Source: Verrucomicrobiaceae bacterium TMED86 (lineage in GTDB: Bacteria; Verrucomicrobiota; Verrucomicrobiia; Verrucomicrobiales; Akkermansiaceae). Taken from it: a stretch of 32,403 nucleotides of DNA. Positions within the stretch are counted from its first letter, which is position 1. Each line of letters starts with the position of its first letter. The notes under the pieces are model-generated. The model saw only the letters and a program-made list of their open reading frames with translations, was not told the origin of the DNA and made no database searches. The translations under genes and the position numbers were made by a program. The stretch covers positions 1-32,403 of the forward strand of contig NHEN01000118.1 of the NCBI GenBank assembly GCA_002172625.1. Reading direction: 5' to 3'. Below, piece after piece: positions 8,101-16,891 of this stretch.

Positions 8101-9987
8101 ATAAATTCCATTGGATCCAAAAAGATCCTCCTCCGGCATCGAAAGAGACAAACTTGGGACAGTTTTCAAATCATCTTTGATCGTCGCGGCGTGGAGCGAG
8201 GCCACACTTGGGTTCATTCCGTAATCCGGCGAGGTTCCCGACCAGTCCCCGGGGAGCCCCCAGATGCTCTGCGTCGTCACCGACGATTGTGTCACTACAT
8301 CATCCACAAAGAGGTAGGTTTGCGTATCGATGTTGGTCGATCTTAGTCCGTCCAAATACGCGATGGCCCGGACCGGCATCGTCCGGTCCACGGTGATCGG
8401 CCCAGTATAGAGGATCCCTTCGGACTCGCTCGGCGTTGCTCCGTCGGTAGTATAGCGAATACTCGCACCCTCAGTCTCCGAACTAATTTCCAAGCTGAAC
8501 GAATCGGTGAAGTGCCCTCGATCCACACTGAACATCGTGTCCTTCACATAGCCGAGAAATCCACTCGAATTCCCCATCCCTGGAGTCGCCGTTGAAAAAT
8601 ACCCTTGCTGTTGTCCCTCTCCAAATCCCCCAAAGGACACCCCCGCATCCTGATCCGGATAGTCGGCGCCTTCCGGCCCAAATTCCGAGACAATGGTAAT
8701 CCCATCCGGCTTCACCAGAGCCAGATACTCCCCTCCGGACTTGAGACTGAAGTTGGTGTGCAACTCACTCCCGGTTACCGAACGATCTTTCCCGGATGCC
8801 CATACCAGAAGGTAGGCATCAACTCCCAATGTCCCCTCCGGGAAAGCCCACTTTGTCAGATCACCCGCGTCATCAGTCAAAAAGTAGCCCTCTAAATCCG
8901 CTACCGCTCCACTAAGGTTGTAAATTTCAATCCAATCCGAATCCTCGCCATCTTCATCAACCACCAAATCGCCGTCGTTGTTCGCCATGAACTCATTGAT
9001 TACGGGAACACCGGGCTCCACTACCGTCACCGAAACCTCTCGGGTCACCACGCCATTCGTATTTGTCGCCGACAGGGTAAAAGTCTGCGAGGCGGCCAAC
9101 GTCTTCGCCAAAAAATCCCCCGTCACCGCAACACCATCCAACTCCAAGCTGTCGGCATTAAAAACCTCCCAACTTAGAGTTGAACTCTCTCCCGGCCCCA
9201 CAATGGCAGGGGTCGCGAGCAACTCGTGGATCACGGGCATGTTGGTTACAGTCACCACAAGCTGTGCTGTTGAATCGCCGTTGGCATGAGTCGCCGTGAT
9301 CTCATAAACAGTCGTCACAGTTGGCCCAGGATCAAGCGAGATGGAACCCACACCATTTGTCGTGACCCCCGTCACCGGACCGACACCTTGATTGATCGAG
9401 AGACCGGTCGTCCCCGGATCAACTTCCCACGAAAGGGTCACCGGCACTCCGGCCGAAATCAGCGAGCGATCCACCGTGAATGACTGAACTGCCGGCGCGG
9501 AATTTAATTTAAGAATAGGAGTATAAGTAAACCGAGCACTTGGCGTTGGGAAATCTCCATCCACCCGCTCATCGACAAGGTCCCAATTTGTTTCATCATC
9601 ACTCCCTTCCAAAATCCACCGAACCGGATCACGCTCCGTGGCATCATTCGCAGTAGACCAGCGATACCCATCCACTGTCGTCGCACTTCCGAAATCAAAA
9701 ACCAAAGGGCCTTGATTAAAGTCCAGCCACTTCGTTGTCAGCGAACCATCAACCGCCAAATCAGGAGTTTCCCCGCCTGGATTACTGCCACCCGGATTCG
9801 AAACCGAGGGAGTTCCCACCTTGACGCCGTCCAGAAGAAATTCAAATTCCGCCAACTGAACGCAGCAATTATTGGTCACCCTCAATTGCGTTGGTGTAAA
9901 ACGATAGTAGCGATACTCAACCTCGCCAGCCTGCAAACTTGACCAAGCGACTAGCAACAACCACAAAGTAATTCGAAATCCGATCAT
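5158..9987 (-). CDS. Very large secreted multidomain protein: discoidin-like N-terminus, Ig-like segments, two lamin-tail domains, CotH kinase-like region, chitobiase/FN3-like repeat, DPDGDG calcium-type motif
   Basis: 1609 aa with N-terminal signal peptide (MIGFRITLWLLLVAWSSLQAG). Contains VINEFMANNDGD...DWIEIYN (LTD), RYTTDGATPSESEGILYTGPI, KKSFRLLFKGAYG...GVYWGVYNVVERPDVSF...FFMWDVE (CotH-like), a second LTD LVVSEFSYRPAEP...YEFIELMNIG, and DDFGDPDGDGLSNLGEFASG. Confidence 0.85.
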   Translation of the reverse strand: MIGFRITLWLLLVAWSSLQAGEVEYRYYRFTPTQLRVTNNCCVQLAEFEFLLDGVKVGTPSVSNPGGSNPGGETPDLAVDGSLTTKWLDFNQGPLVFDFGSATTVDGYRWSTANDATERDPVRWILEGSDDETNWDLVDERVDGDFPTPSARFTYTPILKLNSAPAVQSFTVDRSLISAGVPVTLSWEVDPGTTGLSINQGVGPVTGVTTNGVGSISLDPGPTVTTVYEITATHANGDSTAQLVVTVTNMPVIHELLATPAIVGPGESSTLSWEVFNADSLELDGVAVTGDFLAKTLAASQTFTLSATNTNGVVTREVSVTVVEPGVPVINEFMANNDGDLVVDEDGEDSDWIEIYNLSGAVADLEGYFLTDDAGDLTKWAFPEGTLGVDAYLLVWASGKDRSVTGSELHTNFSLKSGGEYLALVKPDGITIVSEFGPEGADYPDQDAGVSFGGFGEGQQQGYFSTATPGMGNSSGFLGYVKDTMFSVDRGHFTDSFSLEISSETEGASIRYTTDGATPSESEGILYTGPITVDRTMPVRAIAYLDGLRSTNIDTQTYLFVDDVVTQSSVTTQSIWGLPGDWSGTSPDYGMNPSVASLHAATIKDDLKTVPSLSLSMPEEDLFGSNGIYANPLSSGINWERATSLELIDPSRPDGSMNFQIDCGIRIQGGAFRRFDLTKKKSFRLLFKGAYGDTKLRYPLFGDLTTDEFDTLIFRMESNDGYQWDNRTNVQYARDQFGRRSASDIGIPSSRGRYFHIYLNGVYWGVYNVVERPDVSFGKTHFGAEKEDWDGINFGTPTNDSLKDSWNTLVSLSGEVNSAGSESARTAAYMKVQGLNPDGSNNEGWADFLNVDNMCDYLLVNWYTGNADWPQRNYYTGRERDVLDPVAWRGSRTSSGTHFFMWDVETSMFLNSDRDRTDAVSNVNVPFGSLRGSKEFQMRMGDRAHRALFNGGALTANEAMARYADITKDHRSILIPELARWGDQHGTQRTIAQWESAYDQIQDQWLSDRSPELVEILRGSNYYPDLDAPSYSQHGGDVPLGGGPSLSVPVSIPQIYYVFGDDDFDETSYNHPLDPRLIGGGISPAATLISLGDGGGGPSTQFVSSGDSWKYLDNGSDQGTAWRGTGFADGGWAGGPSPLGYGDGDEAQEVGFVDTDPGTGGIQKNATTYFRKVVAITTPSAYGEFKLDYVFDDAIAIYVNGNEVERIHLEDEARFDQYATLQSDENETGTVILDPAVFVPGNNTIAVEIHQLSGDSSDMSFDLELRGQPAGGGGMHSSAPLELVEPGWLYSRSYNPGSGDWSALNAAYFSVETEPANATNLVVSEFSYRPAEPVAPNEVAVSTDRDDYEFIELMNIGNKTIDLSGVEFTSGIGFSFAANSLLGVGERVVLVSNAAAFSERYPTVEIGGIFSSGNLSNGSEQVVLASLAAGVIRDFTYEDVDPWPRAGDGAGYSLVLIAPATNPDHMDPLNWRSSADIHGSPGGTDGVSYAVWKSANGITDDFGDPDGDGLSNLGEFASGSGFQVRGAGEGITGQVVNGFFELEIQRNLRAVDEFDLVVESSEDLMSWADDGEYVSETNLGNGVGLVKYRVTMSGSPRKFVRAKWMLRSP

Positions 9988-10232
9988 CGCTACTCAGACT
10001 ATTAGGCCAAAAATTCTCAGTCGCTACAAGTATTCTCGCCGGTTGGAATGAACCCAGCCAAAGCTCCTTATTCGACTATGGATTTTTGCACTTCCACGGT
10101 CCGCAGCTCTTCCCCATCTTTGGCTAACTCCCATAAACCTTGAAGCCCGAACTACTTTCCTGACCTATCCCCAGCGAAAACCCCGCGCCTTTCCTCCTCG
10201 ACTCATTCCGGCTGCCATCGTGAAATACTCTC

Positions 10233-11363
10233 ATGTTTCTTCGACTCCTTCTCCTCTCCGTGCTCGTTCTTCAAGCCGAGGAACCCAAGCTCCGTGTCGG
10301 CCAGGCCGAAAAACCAGAAGCAGCGGCCAAAGAACTCAAAGATTTTCAAGCCAAGTATTCCACTCTCGCCGAGTGGGAGAAACGCAAAGCCAAGCTCAAA
10401 GCGGGCATCCTCGCTGGAGCCAAGCTGACTACGCTCCCGGAAAGAACTCCTCTCAATCCCAAGTTCTATAAAAAGCGCACCTACGACGGATACACCATCG
10501 AGCAAGTCGCCTTCGAAAGCGCTCCCGGATTCCACGTCACCGGTAGCCTTTTTCGGCCCACCGAAAAATTCGACTCCCTCGCTCCCATCCTCTGCCCGCA
10601 CGGACACGGTGGACGCTTTAAGGACTCCCGCCAAATCCGCTGCGCCGTTCTCGCCCGCATGGGCGCGGCCGTCTTCCAATACGACATGGTCGGCTACGGC
10701 GATTGGAAGGAAGCTGGGTGGGATCATCGCAAAGTCCCCGAAATCCTCCGCCTGCAAACGTGGAACAGCATGCGCGCCGTTGACTTCATGCTCACTCTTC
10801 CCGGAGCCGACAAAAACCGTATTGCCATCACGGGGTGCTCCGGCGGCGGCACGCAGAGCTTTCTCCTTACCGCCCTCGATGATCGCATCGCGGTCTCCGT
10901 TCCGGTTTGCATGGTGTCCTCACACTTCTTCGGTGGCTGTGTCTGTGAAAGCGGCATGCCCATCCACTGGGGACCCCACCACAAAACCAATAACGTCGAA
11001 ATCGCCGCCCTGGCCGCTCCGCGCCCGCAGCTCGTCGTTTCGAATGGCAACGATTGGACGAAACACATTCCCACCATCGGTTTCCCCTACATCAAAAACG
11101 TCTATCAACTCTACGGCGCCACCGACAAGTTGGGCAACGCGCACTTCCCGAAGGAAAAGCACGACTACGGCGTCTCCAAACGTCAGGCCGCCTACCCTTT
11201 CCTCGCCAAACACCTCGGACTCAAAGCCGACCGGGTCCCCCGCAAAGACGGCAAGGTCGACGAATCTTTCGTTAATGTCGAAACCTACGAGCAGCTCCTC
11301 GTTTTTGACAAGAACAACCCGCGCCCAACCAACGCCGTCAAGCCCAATACCCCGCTCCCCTGA
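10233..11363 (+). CDS. Secreted alpha/beta hydrolase (acetyl xylan esterase/dienelactone hydrolase-like)
   Basis: 376 aa with signal peptide. CPHGHGGRF, nucleophile elbow [20 protein letters not shown] and EKHDYG acid/His regions. Confidence 0.85.
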   Translation: MFLRLLLLSVLVLQAEEPKLRVGQAEKPEAAAKELKDFQAKYSTLAEWEKRKAKLKAGILAGAKLTTLPERTPLNPKFYKKRTYDGYTIEQVAFESAPGFHVTGSLFRPTEKFDSLAPILCPHGHGGRFKDSRQIRCAVLARMGAAVFQYDMVGYGDWKEAGWDHRKVPEILRLQTWNSMRAVDFMLTLPGADKNRIAITGCSGGGTQSFLLTALDDRIAVSVPVCMVSSHFFGGCVCESGMPIHWGPHHKTNNVEIAALAAPRPQLVVSNGNDWTKHIPTIGFPYIKNVYQLYGATDKLGNAHFPKEKHDYGVSKRQAAYPFLAKHLGLKADRVPRKDGKVDESFVNVETYEQLLVFDKNNPRPTNAVKPNTPLP

Positions 11364-11416
11364 TTACCGCGCATCTGCGCTGGCACTTATGCAATTTTCA
11401 CGCTATCCCTTTGCCT

Positions 11417-11920
11417 ATGAAAGCAATCCTCTTTCTCTTTTTGTTCGGAGCCAGCTCACTTCTGGCCGAGATTTCCATTAAAGCCGGAAGCTTTAAATTC
11501 ATTCCCACCGCTCCCTGGGTGGTGCAGGAGCCAGGCAGCCACATGGTCAAAGGCGCCCTCACCCACACGGCCAAAGGTCCACTCGTGAAAATCTACCACT
11601 TCGGCGAAGGCCAAGGCGGAGGAATCGAAGCGAATATCAAACGCTGGCAAAAGCAATTCGACGGTGAAGTCAAAGTTACTCCCGAGGAAAAAACCTACGG
11701 AAAACAAAAAGTCGCCATCGTCACCATGGACGGCACTTTCCTCGAAGGAGGTATTATGCAGCGCAACAAAACTCCACGGGCCGGCTGGACTCTCCTCGGA
11801 GCGATCATCCCACATCCGTCCGGCGATGTCTTCTTCAAAGCCGCCGGCCCGACCGCTGAGATCATGAAGGCCAAGAAGGACTTCGAGACCCTCATCGCGA
11901 GCGCCTTTTTTAAACAATAA
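11417..11920 (+). CDS. Conserved-type secreted hypothetical protein
   Basis: ATG at 11417 gives a signal peptide MKAILFLFLFGASSLLAE. Longest sensible ORF here; no family recognised. Confidence 0.7.
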   Translation: MKAILFLFLFGASSLLAEISIKAGSFKFIPTAPWVVQEPGSHMVKGALTHTAKGPLVKIYHFGEGQGGGIEANIKRWQKQFDGEVKVTPEEKTYGKQKVAIVTMDGTFLEGGIMQRNKTPRAGWTLLGAIIPHPSGDVFFKAAGPTAEIMKAKKDFETLIASAFFKQ

Positions 11921-11961
11921 TTCCCTCGCCCCTTCCCAACGATTCCGCTAGAGTTCCACTA

Positions 11962-12570
11962 ATGAGGAAAGCCCGTGTGCCAACAACGATCATCCTCGTC
12001 GTGGCCTTCTATTTGGTCGCGGCCATCAGCGCAGCGGTGACCCAGCAGAACTGGGAATTTCTCAAAATCTACATCCCGTCCATCGTTCTCTTTGCCTTTA
12101 TCATCACCTACATGCACCGTGGCGTGAATTTCACCGGAGGCCTGCTCTGGTGCATGACTCTCTGGGGCGCGATGCATCTGGCCGGCGGTCTCGTCACCCT
12201 GCCCGATGGTTGGCCCTATCATGGTGAGCAAAAAGTCCTCTATTCCTGGTGGGTCGTTGGCGAAACCATCAAGTTTGATCACGTTGTGCATTGCTTCGGC
12301 TTCGGCTCGGCAACCTGGCTCATTTGGGAAGCACTTCGGGCCAGCGTACAATACCGCCTCGGCCGAAAACTCTTCCCTTCCGCCGGGATGATCGCCCTCT
12401 GTATCTTCGCCGGCATGGGCCTCGGAGCGATGAATGAAATCATCGAATTCGTCGCCGTTCTCAATATTCCCGAAACCAATGTCGGAGGCTACACCAACAC
12501 CTGCCAGGACCTGGTTTCCAATCTCTGCGGCAGCCTCGTTGCCGGGCTTCTCATTATGTTCCGCGGCTAG
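11962..12570 (+). CDS. Integral membrane protein, DUF2238/YjdF-like
   Basis: 202 aa, several TM helices. KFDHVVHCFGFGSA and GMGLGAMNEIIEF motifs resemble DUF2238. Confidence 0.65.
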   Translation: MRKARVPTTIILVVAFYLVAAISAAVTQQNWEFLKIYIPSIVLFAFIITYMHRGVNFTGGLLWCMTLWGAMHLAGGLVTLPDGWPYHGEQKVLYSWWVVGETIKFDHVVHCFGFGSATWLIWEALRASVQYRLGRKLFPSAGMIALCIFAGMGLGAMNEIIEFVAVLNIPETNVGGYTNTCQDLVSNLCGSLVAGLLIMFRG

Positions 12571-12579
12571 CTTCTCCCT

Positions 12580-13545
12580 GTGACCCTCACCATCACAGAT
12601 TCCGTTGGCGAGCGACTCGACTCCTATCTCGCCGGCAGACTCCCCGCGCTCTCACGTTCAAAAATCCAGTCGCTGATCAAGGCGGGGCACATTCAGCTCA
12701 ATGGTAACAGGGTCAAAGCTCGTACCTCTATGAAGTCAGGCGACACCATCACCGTTGACATTCCCGAAGAAGCCCACACCGAACTCATCGCTCAAGACAT
12801 TCCCCTTTCCGTCCTCCACGAGGACGACGACCTCATCGTCATCAACAAAGCCCACGGCATGGTCGTTCATCCCGCTGCGGGAAATCCCGACGGCACCCTC
12901 GTTAACGCCCTACTCCACCATTGCGCGGGGCAACTCGCCATCGACGAAGATGAAACCCGCCCGGGCATCGTCCACCGGCTCGACAAAGACACCTCCGGCT
13001 GCATCGTTGCGGCCAAAACCAAGCCTGCCCTCACCGGCCTCGTAAACCAATTCGCCGACCGCTCCACCGCCAAGCTTTACCTCGCCGTCGCGCAATCCCC
13101 TCCCAAAGAAACACACCAAACGGTTTTCAACAACATCGCCCGCCACCCGGTGCACCGGCAGCGCATGGACGTTTGCAATCCCGGCTCGGGCAAGCCGGCC
13201 ATTACCGACTTGCACCTCCTGCACACCGAACCCGACGGCACCTCGCTCATTCTTTGCGCCCTCCACACCGGACGGACCCACCAAATCCGCGTCCACAACC
13301 GCTACCTCGGCCACCCGCTTCTTGGAGACCCGATTTACGCCAAACCCGCCCGCCAGGTTGTTTCCGTTCCCCGCCTCATGCTTCACGCCTGGCGACTCGG
13401 CATCGCGCATCCTGTTACCGGCGAATGGATTCAAAACGAAGCACCCATCCCCGAAGAATTTCATCCCTGGACCGATCAGGTCACTGAAAGACTCACGCAA
13501 ATCTGCGCCATTCGGGACAGCAAGGAATTCGACGCCCTTTGGTAA
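12580..13545 (+). CDS. rluD: RluA/RluD-family 23S rRNA pseudouridine synthase with S4 domain
   Basis: 321 aa, GTG start. S4 region (LPALSRSKIQSLIKAGHIQLNG), HRLDKDTSG catalytic motif, GRTHQIRVH. Confidence 0.9.
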   Translation: MTLTITDSVGERLDSYLAGRLPALSRSKIQSLIKAGHIQLNGNRVKARTSMKSGDTITVDIPEEAHTELIAQDIPLSVLHEDDDLIVINKAHGMVVHPAAGNPDGTLVNALLHHCAGQLAIDEDETRPGIVHRLDKDTSGCIVAAKTKPALTGLVNQFADRSTAKLYLAVAQSPPKETHQTVFNNIARHPVHRQRMDVCNPGSGKPAITDLHLLHTEPDGTSLILCALHTGRTHQIRVHNRYLGHPLLGDPIYAKPARQVVSVPRLMLHAWRLGIAHPVTGEWIQNEAPIPEEFHPWTDQVTERLTQICAIRDSKEFDALW

Positions 13546-13605
13546 TCGAAAACTTGTAAGATCAGCCAGCCGCGCGCACTATTACTCTAGAGGCGGAGTT
13601 GAGGC

Positions 13606-14214
13606 ATGGGCATTGAAATCAAAAAACGGTATCTTAGGCTCGTTCGGCGCGCCCATCGATTTCTGCGCAGTCCGAAACTCCGGCGGCATCCCTGGCTCAA
13701 AAAGATCCTCCAGCCTATCTTCGACCGCGAACTCTGGCACCCTTGCCGCGATACCGTCGCCTCCGGACTCGCCATTGGGCTCTTCGTCTCGATGCTCCCC
13801 ATCATCGGCCAAATGATCCTCGCTGCCATCGGAGCAGTGAGATTTCGCGCCAATGTCCCCATCGCTACCGCCGCTTGCTGGATCACCAACCCGGTCACCC
13901 AATTCCCGATCTGGTTTTTCCAGGAAAGCTTTGGCGACTTCCTGAGACAAGAACTTCATATCCCGGTCCACCCGATTCTTGAGAAGATTCAGATCCCAGT
14001 CCCTGAACTCGCTGGCATGGCGGCGACCACCCTGAATGCCGGAAGCTTTATCCTTGGCTTTCTCACAATGGCCTTCCTCCTCTTTCTCCTCGCCTACCCC
14101 CTAATCTATCTCATCTCGGCGATGCTCCCCAGGCTCCTCCCCAAAACCCGCTACCAACGCGCCAAGGCCAGAGTCATTAAGGCCCGCCTACGTGAGGAAA
14201 AGCGGGAAGGTTAG
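13606..14214 (+). CDS. DUF2062 domain-containing protein
   Basis: 202 aa. P..VASGLAIGLFVSMLPIIGQM...RANVPIATAACWITNPVTQFPIW is characteristic of DUF2062. Confidence 0.85.
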   Translation: MGIEIKKRYLRLVRRAHRFLRSPKLRRHPWLKKILQPIFDRELWHPCRDTVASGLAIGLFVSMLPIIGQMILAAIGAVRFRANVPIATAACWITNPVTQFPIWFFQESFGDFLRQELHIPVHPILEKIQIPVPELAGMAATTLNAGSFILGFLTMAFLLFLLAYPLIYLISAMLPRLLPKTRYQRAKARVIKARLREEKREG

Positions 14215-14282
14215 ATTCCCTCGCGCCCCACTAGTCCGCCGTGAAAGCTATCATGGTTCAACTCGTTGAGGCTCCTCACCAT

Positions 14283-14885
14283 TTACTCCCCAGCTTTCTC
14301 TTCCTTCTCATCCTCCGGTCGGAAGGCTGAGAGAAAAAGGCACACTGCCGCCACCGAGATACATGAATCCGCTACATTGAAGGTTGGCCAATGTCCTCCG
14401 CTCCGGGGGCTGATCTTGTCGTAACCGGGAATCTTCACGTCGATAAAATCCACGACGTATCCTTTGGACAAGCGGGTAAAGAATGACTTCTCGGCATGTT
14501 GCTCCAGGAAAAACCCCTGAAAGAGCCGGTCCGTCAGATTTCCCAAAATTCCAGCCACCAAAAGCACTGCGGCAAAGCGAGCCAAACCATTGGCAAAAGC
14601 TCCCTTTTTCCAGAAAATCGTGATCATGACAAGCGCCGCAACCAGCACACAGAGGAACACGTAGGGCGCCCAGGTCGTGCCGTTTCCAATTCCAAATGCC
14701 ACGCCCTGATTGTGAATCCTCCACCACCAAAGTACGCCGCCAATCACCTCGATCTTCTCATCCGAGGTCGCAAAGAACCCCTCGGCCGGCTCCTCAAAGC
14801 GAAAAACCACCCACCACTTGGTAATCTGATCCAGAATGAACAGCGGGAGGCTGACCCAAAGAAAGGCTTTCGGAATTTTATTCAT
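14283..14885 (-). CDS. lspA: Lipoprotein signal peptidase (SPase II)
   Basis: ATG at 14885 (MNKIPKAFLWVSLPLFILDQITKWWVV). GNLTDRL and FNVADS catalytic Asp motifs, VVDFID. Confidence 0.9.
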   Translation of the reverse strand: MNKIPKAFLWVSLPLFILDQITKWWVVFRFEEPAEGFFATSDEKIEVIGGVLWWWRIHNQGVAFGIGNGTTWAPYVFLCVLVAALVMITIFWKKGAFANGLARFAAVLLVAGILGNLTDRLFQGFFLEQHAEKSFFTRLSKGYVVDFIDVKIPGYDKISPRSGGHWPTFNVADSCISVAAVCLFLSAFRPEDEKEEKAGE

Positions 14886-14892
14886 CGCAAAA

Positions 14893-15621
14893 TCAAGCAC
14901 CCCGCATCAGGGAAATCTCCGCAAGGCTAATGAAAGAATTCATCAACTCTTCACGGCTCGCCACTTTTAAATCCTCCACTTTTACCGCACGCTCCAGAGT
15001 AAATTTTCCGGAGCGGGTCCGACGCAACGAACTCAGGTGCGAGCCACACCCCAGCGTCTGCCCAATGTCATGGGCGTAGGTCCGCACGTAAAACCCCTTC
15101 GAGCAATCGACGGTAAAATCGACTTCTGGAAGCGCCACCCGATCAATTTGATAATTGGTCACAAAAACCGGCCGCGGGTCGCGCTTCACGACCTGCCCCT
15201 TGCGAGCTAACTTATACAACGGCACACCGTCCTTCTTAATCGCCGATACCATGGGCGGAATCTGCTCAAAGTTCCCGGTATACTTGTCAAAGGCCGCCTT
15301 GAGATCCTCCTCAGTGAATCCAGGCACTTCCTTCTCTTCCTGAATTTCGCCTTCCTTGTCCTGGGTCGAAGTCGTCGCTCCCAGAGTCAAGGTTCCGACA
15401 TAAGTCTTATCCTCGCTCATGAGGAGGTCCTGGATTTTAGTGGCCCGATTGATCACGAGCATCAAGAGACCGGTCGCCATGGGATCAAGTGTTCCGCAGT
15501 GGCCGATCTTTTTCATATTCAGCTGCCGACGGGCAATCGCCACGACATCGTGCGACGTCATATCCGGTGCCTTATCAATCAAGAGCACTCCGCTCGGGAG
15601 TTCGTTGGGGTTTTGCATCAT
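14893..15621 (-). CDS. truB: tRNA pseudouridine(55) synthase
   Basis: 242 aa. SGVLLIDKAPDMTSHDVV, KIGHCGTLDPMATGLL, CSKGFYVRTYAHDIG motifs. Confidence 0.95.
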   Translation of the reverse strand: MMQNPNELPSGVLLIDKAPDMTSHDVVAIARRQLNMKKIGHCGTLDPMATGLLMLVINRATKIQDLLMSEDKTYVGTLTLGATTSTQDKEGEIQEEKEVPGFTEEDLKAAFDKYTGNFEQIPPMVSAIKKDGVPLYKLARKGQVVKRDPRPVFVTNYQIDRVALPEVDFTVDCSKGFYVRTYAHDIGQTLGCGSHLSSLRRTRSGKFTLERAVKVEDLKVASREELMNSFISLAEISLMRGA

Positions 15622-15629
15622 CTAAAACT

Positions 15630-16616
15630 CTAAAGTTGTTCAGTCGTCTTGCGCAGTTCCACAAGCACCTTTTCCCTCGCATCCTCAATCGGTCCCGGCA
15701 TACGAATTCCCGCCGCGAGAGCATGTCCGCCGCCACCGAATATTCCGCAAATCTCACTCGCGTTCACGCGACGATCTTTCGACCGCATCGAGACGCGAAT
15801 CTTGCCCCCATCCAATTCCTCAAAGAAAACCGCCACCACCACGCCCTTCACGGAACGAATGAAATCAATCATCCCTTCCGTGTCATCGTCAATCAAACCA
15901 AGACGCTCCTTGGTCTCGTTGTGCAACTCCCACCAAACCAGTTTTTCATCCACACTCCGCTCCAAGGTATTAAGCAGCGAACGCAAAAGCTCCACTTTGC
16001 GATACGGTTGGTTGTCGTAAGTCAGTGAATTAATCTCTCCGACATTCAGGCCGCGAGCGACCAGATCGGCGGCCATTTCATAAGTCCGCTGCGTTGTACC
16101 GGGATACTGAAACGATCCGGTGTCTGTCGAGACCGCGACGTAAATCGAATCCCGGGAAATTTCCGAAATTGGCAAATCAAGAGCAGTGAGAAGATCGTAA
16201 ATGATTTGCCCCGTTGCGGGACTCTTGTCGTCGATAAGATTCAAATCCCCATAGCCCGGATTGGAAATGTGGTGATCGATATTAATGAGCACCTTAGCTC
16301 CGGAAATCGCGGCGAGGCTGGCCTCTCCCACCCGGGTATGCGCCGCCGTATCGAGGGTGATCGCAACCTCAATTTCCACATCCTTCGCTTCGCTGGAAAC
16401 TTCCACCAATTCCGACCCGGGAAGAAACTCAAGACTCTCGGGACACCCGTCCTCGTTCAGATAGCGCACCTTTTTTCCCAATCCCTCCAAAGCATGTCCA
16501 AGCGCCAAAATCGATCCAATGGCATCGCCATCCGGACGCACATGACTCACCACGGCGAAGGAGTCATACTGGCGCAAAACCTCTCCGATTTCTTCAAAAC
16601 TGGCATTCTTACTCAT
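15630..16616 (-). CDS. nrnA: DHH-family phosphoesterase (NrnA-like bifunctional oligoribonuclease/PAP phosphatase)
   Basis: 328 aa. HVRPDGDAIGS, INIDHHISNPGYGDLN, DTGSFQYPGT, GGGGHALAAG. Sits immediately upstream of truB, a common arrangement. Confidence 0.9.
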   Translation of the reverse strand: MSKNASFEEIGEVLRQYDSFAVVSHVRPDGDAIGSILALGHALEGLGKKVRYLNEDGCPESLEFLPGSELVEVSSEAKDVEIEVAITLDTAAHTRVGEASLAAISGAKVLINIDHHISNPGYGDLNLIDDKSPATGQIIYDLLTALDLPISEISRDSIYVAVSTDTGSFQYPGTTQRTYEMAADLVARGLNVGEINSLTYDNQPYRKVELLRSLLNTLERSVDEKLVWWELHNETKERLGLIDDDTEGMIDFIRSVKGVVVAVFFEELDGGKIRVSMRSKDRRVNASEICGIFGGGGHALAAGIRMPGPIEDAREKVLVELRKTTEQL

Positions 16617-16891
16617 GGTCTCAACTCCCGCCTGAGATCGCGGGACAGCGATCTTCCCCAGCTTTGCCCAACGATCAAGAACGAACGGAAGGATTACTGC
16701 TCTTGCGAAAAAAGTCCCTTCCCACGAAAACTAATAAATTACGATTCCCAATAAGTCAGTTGGGTGTCTTTTGAGGGTTATTCGCAAAAATTGAATCGGC
16801 ACCAGCCGTCCACCTACGGAGGAGGTTCAGAGCAAATAAGAGCTCACTCCAGACCGACTAAGTGAGCCATCAAAGCTCCACCATCAACCGG

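Noticed and set aside
7645-8346. 233-aa ORF antisense to the CotH-like gene
   Set aside because: The antisense frame overlaps a long well-supported coding frame and shows no domain signature.
16842-16867. gctcact...agtgagc hairpin downstream of the 16892 gene on the minus strand
   Set aside because: 7-bp stem with a 12-nt loop and only a weak T-rich tail; too weak to call as a terminator.
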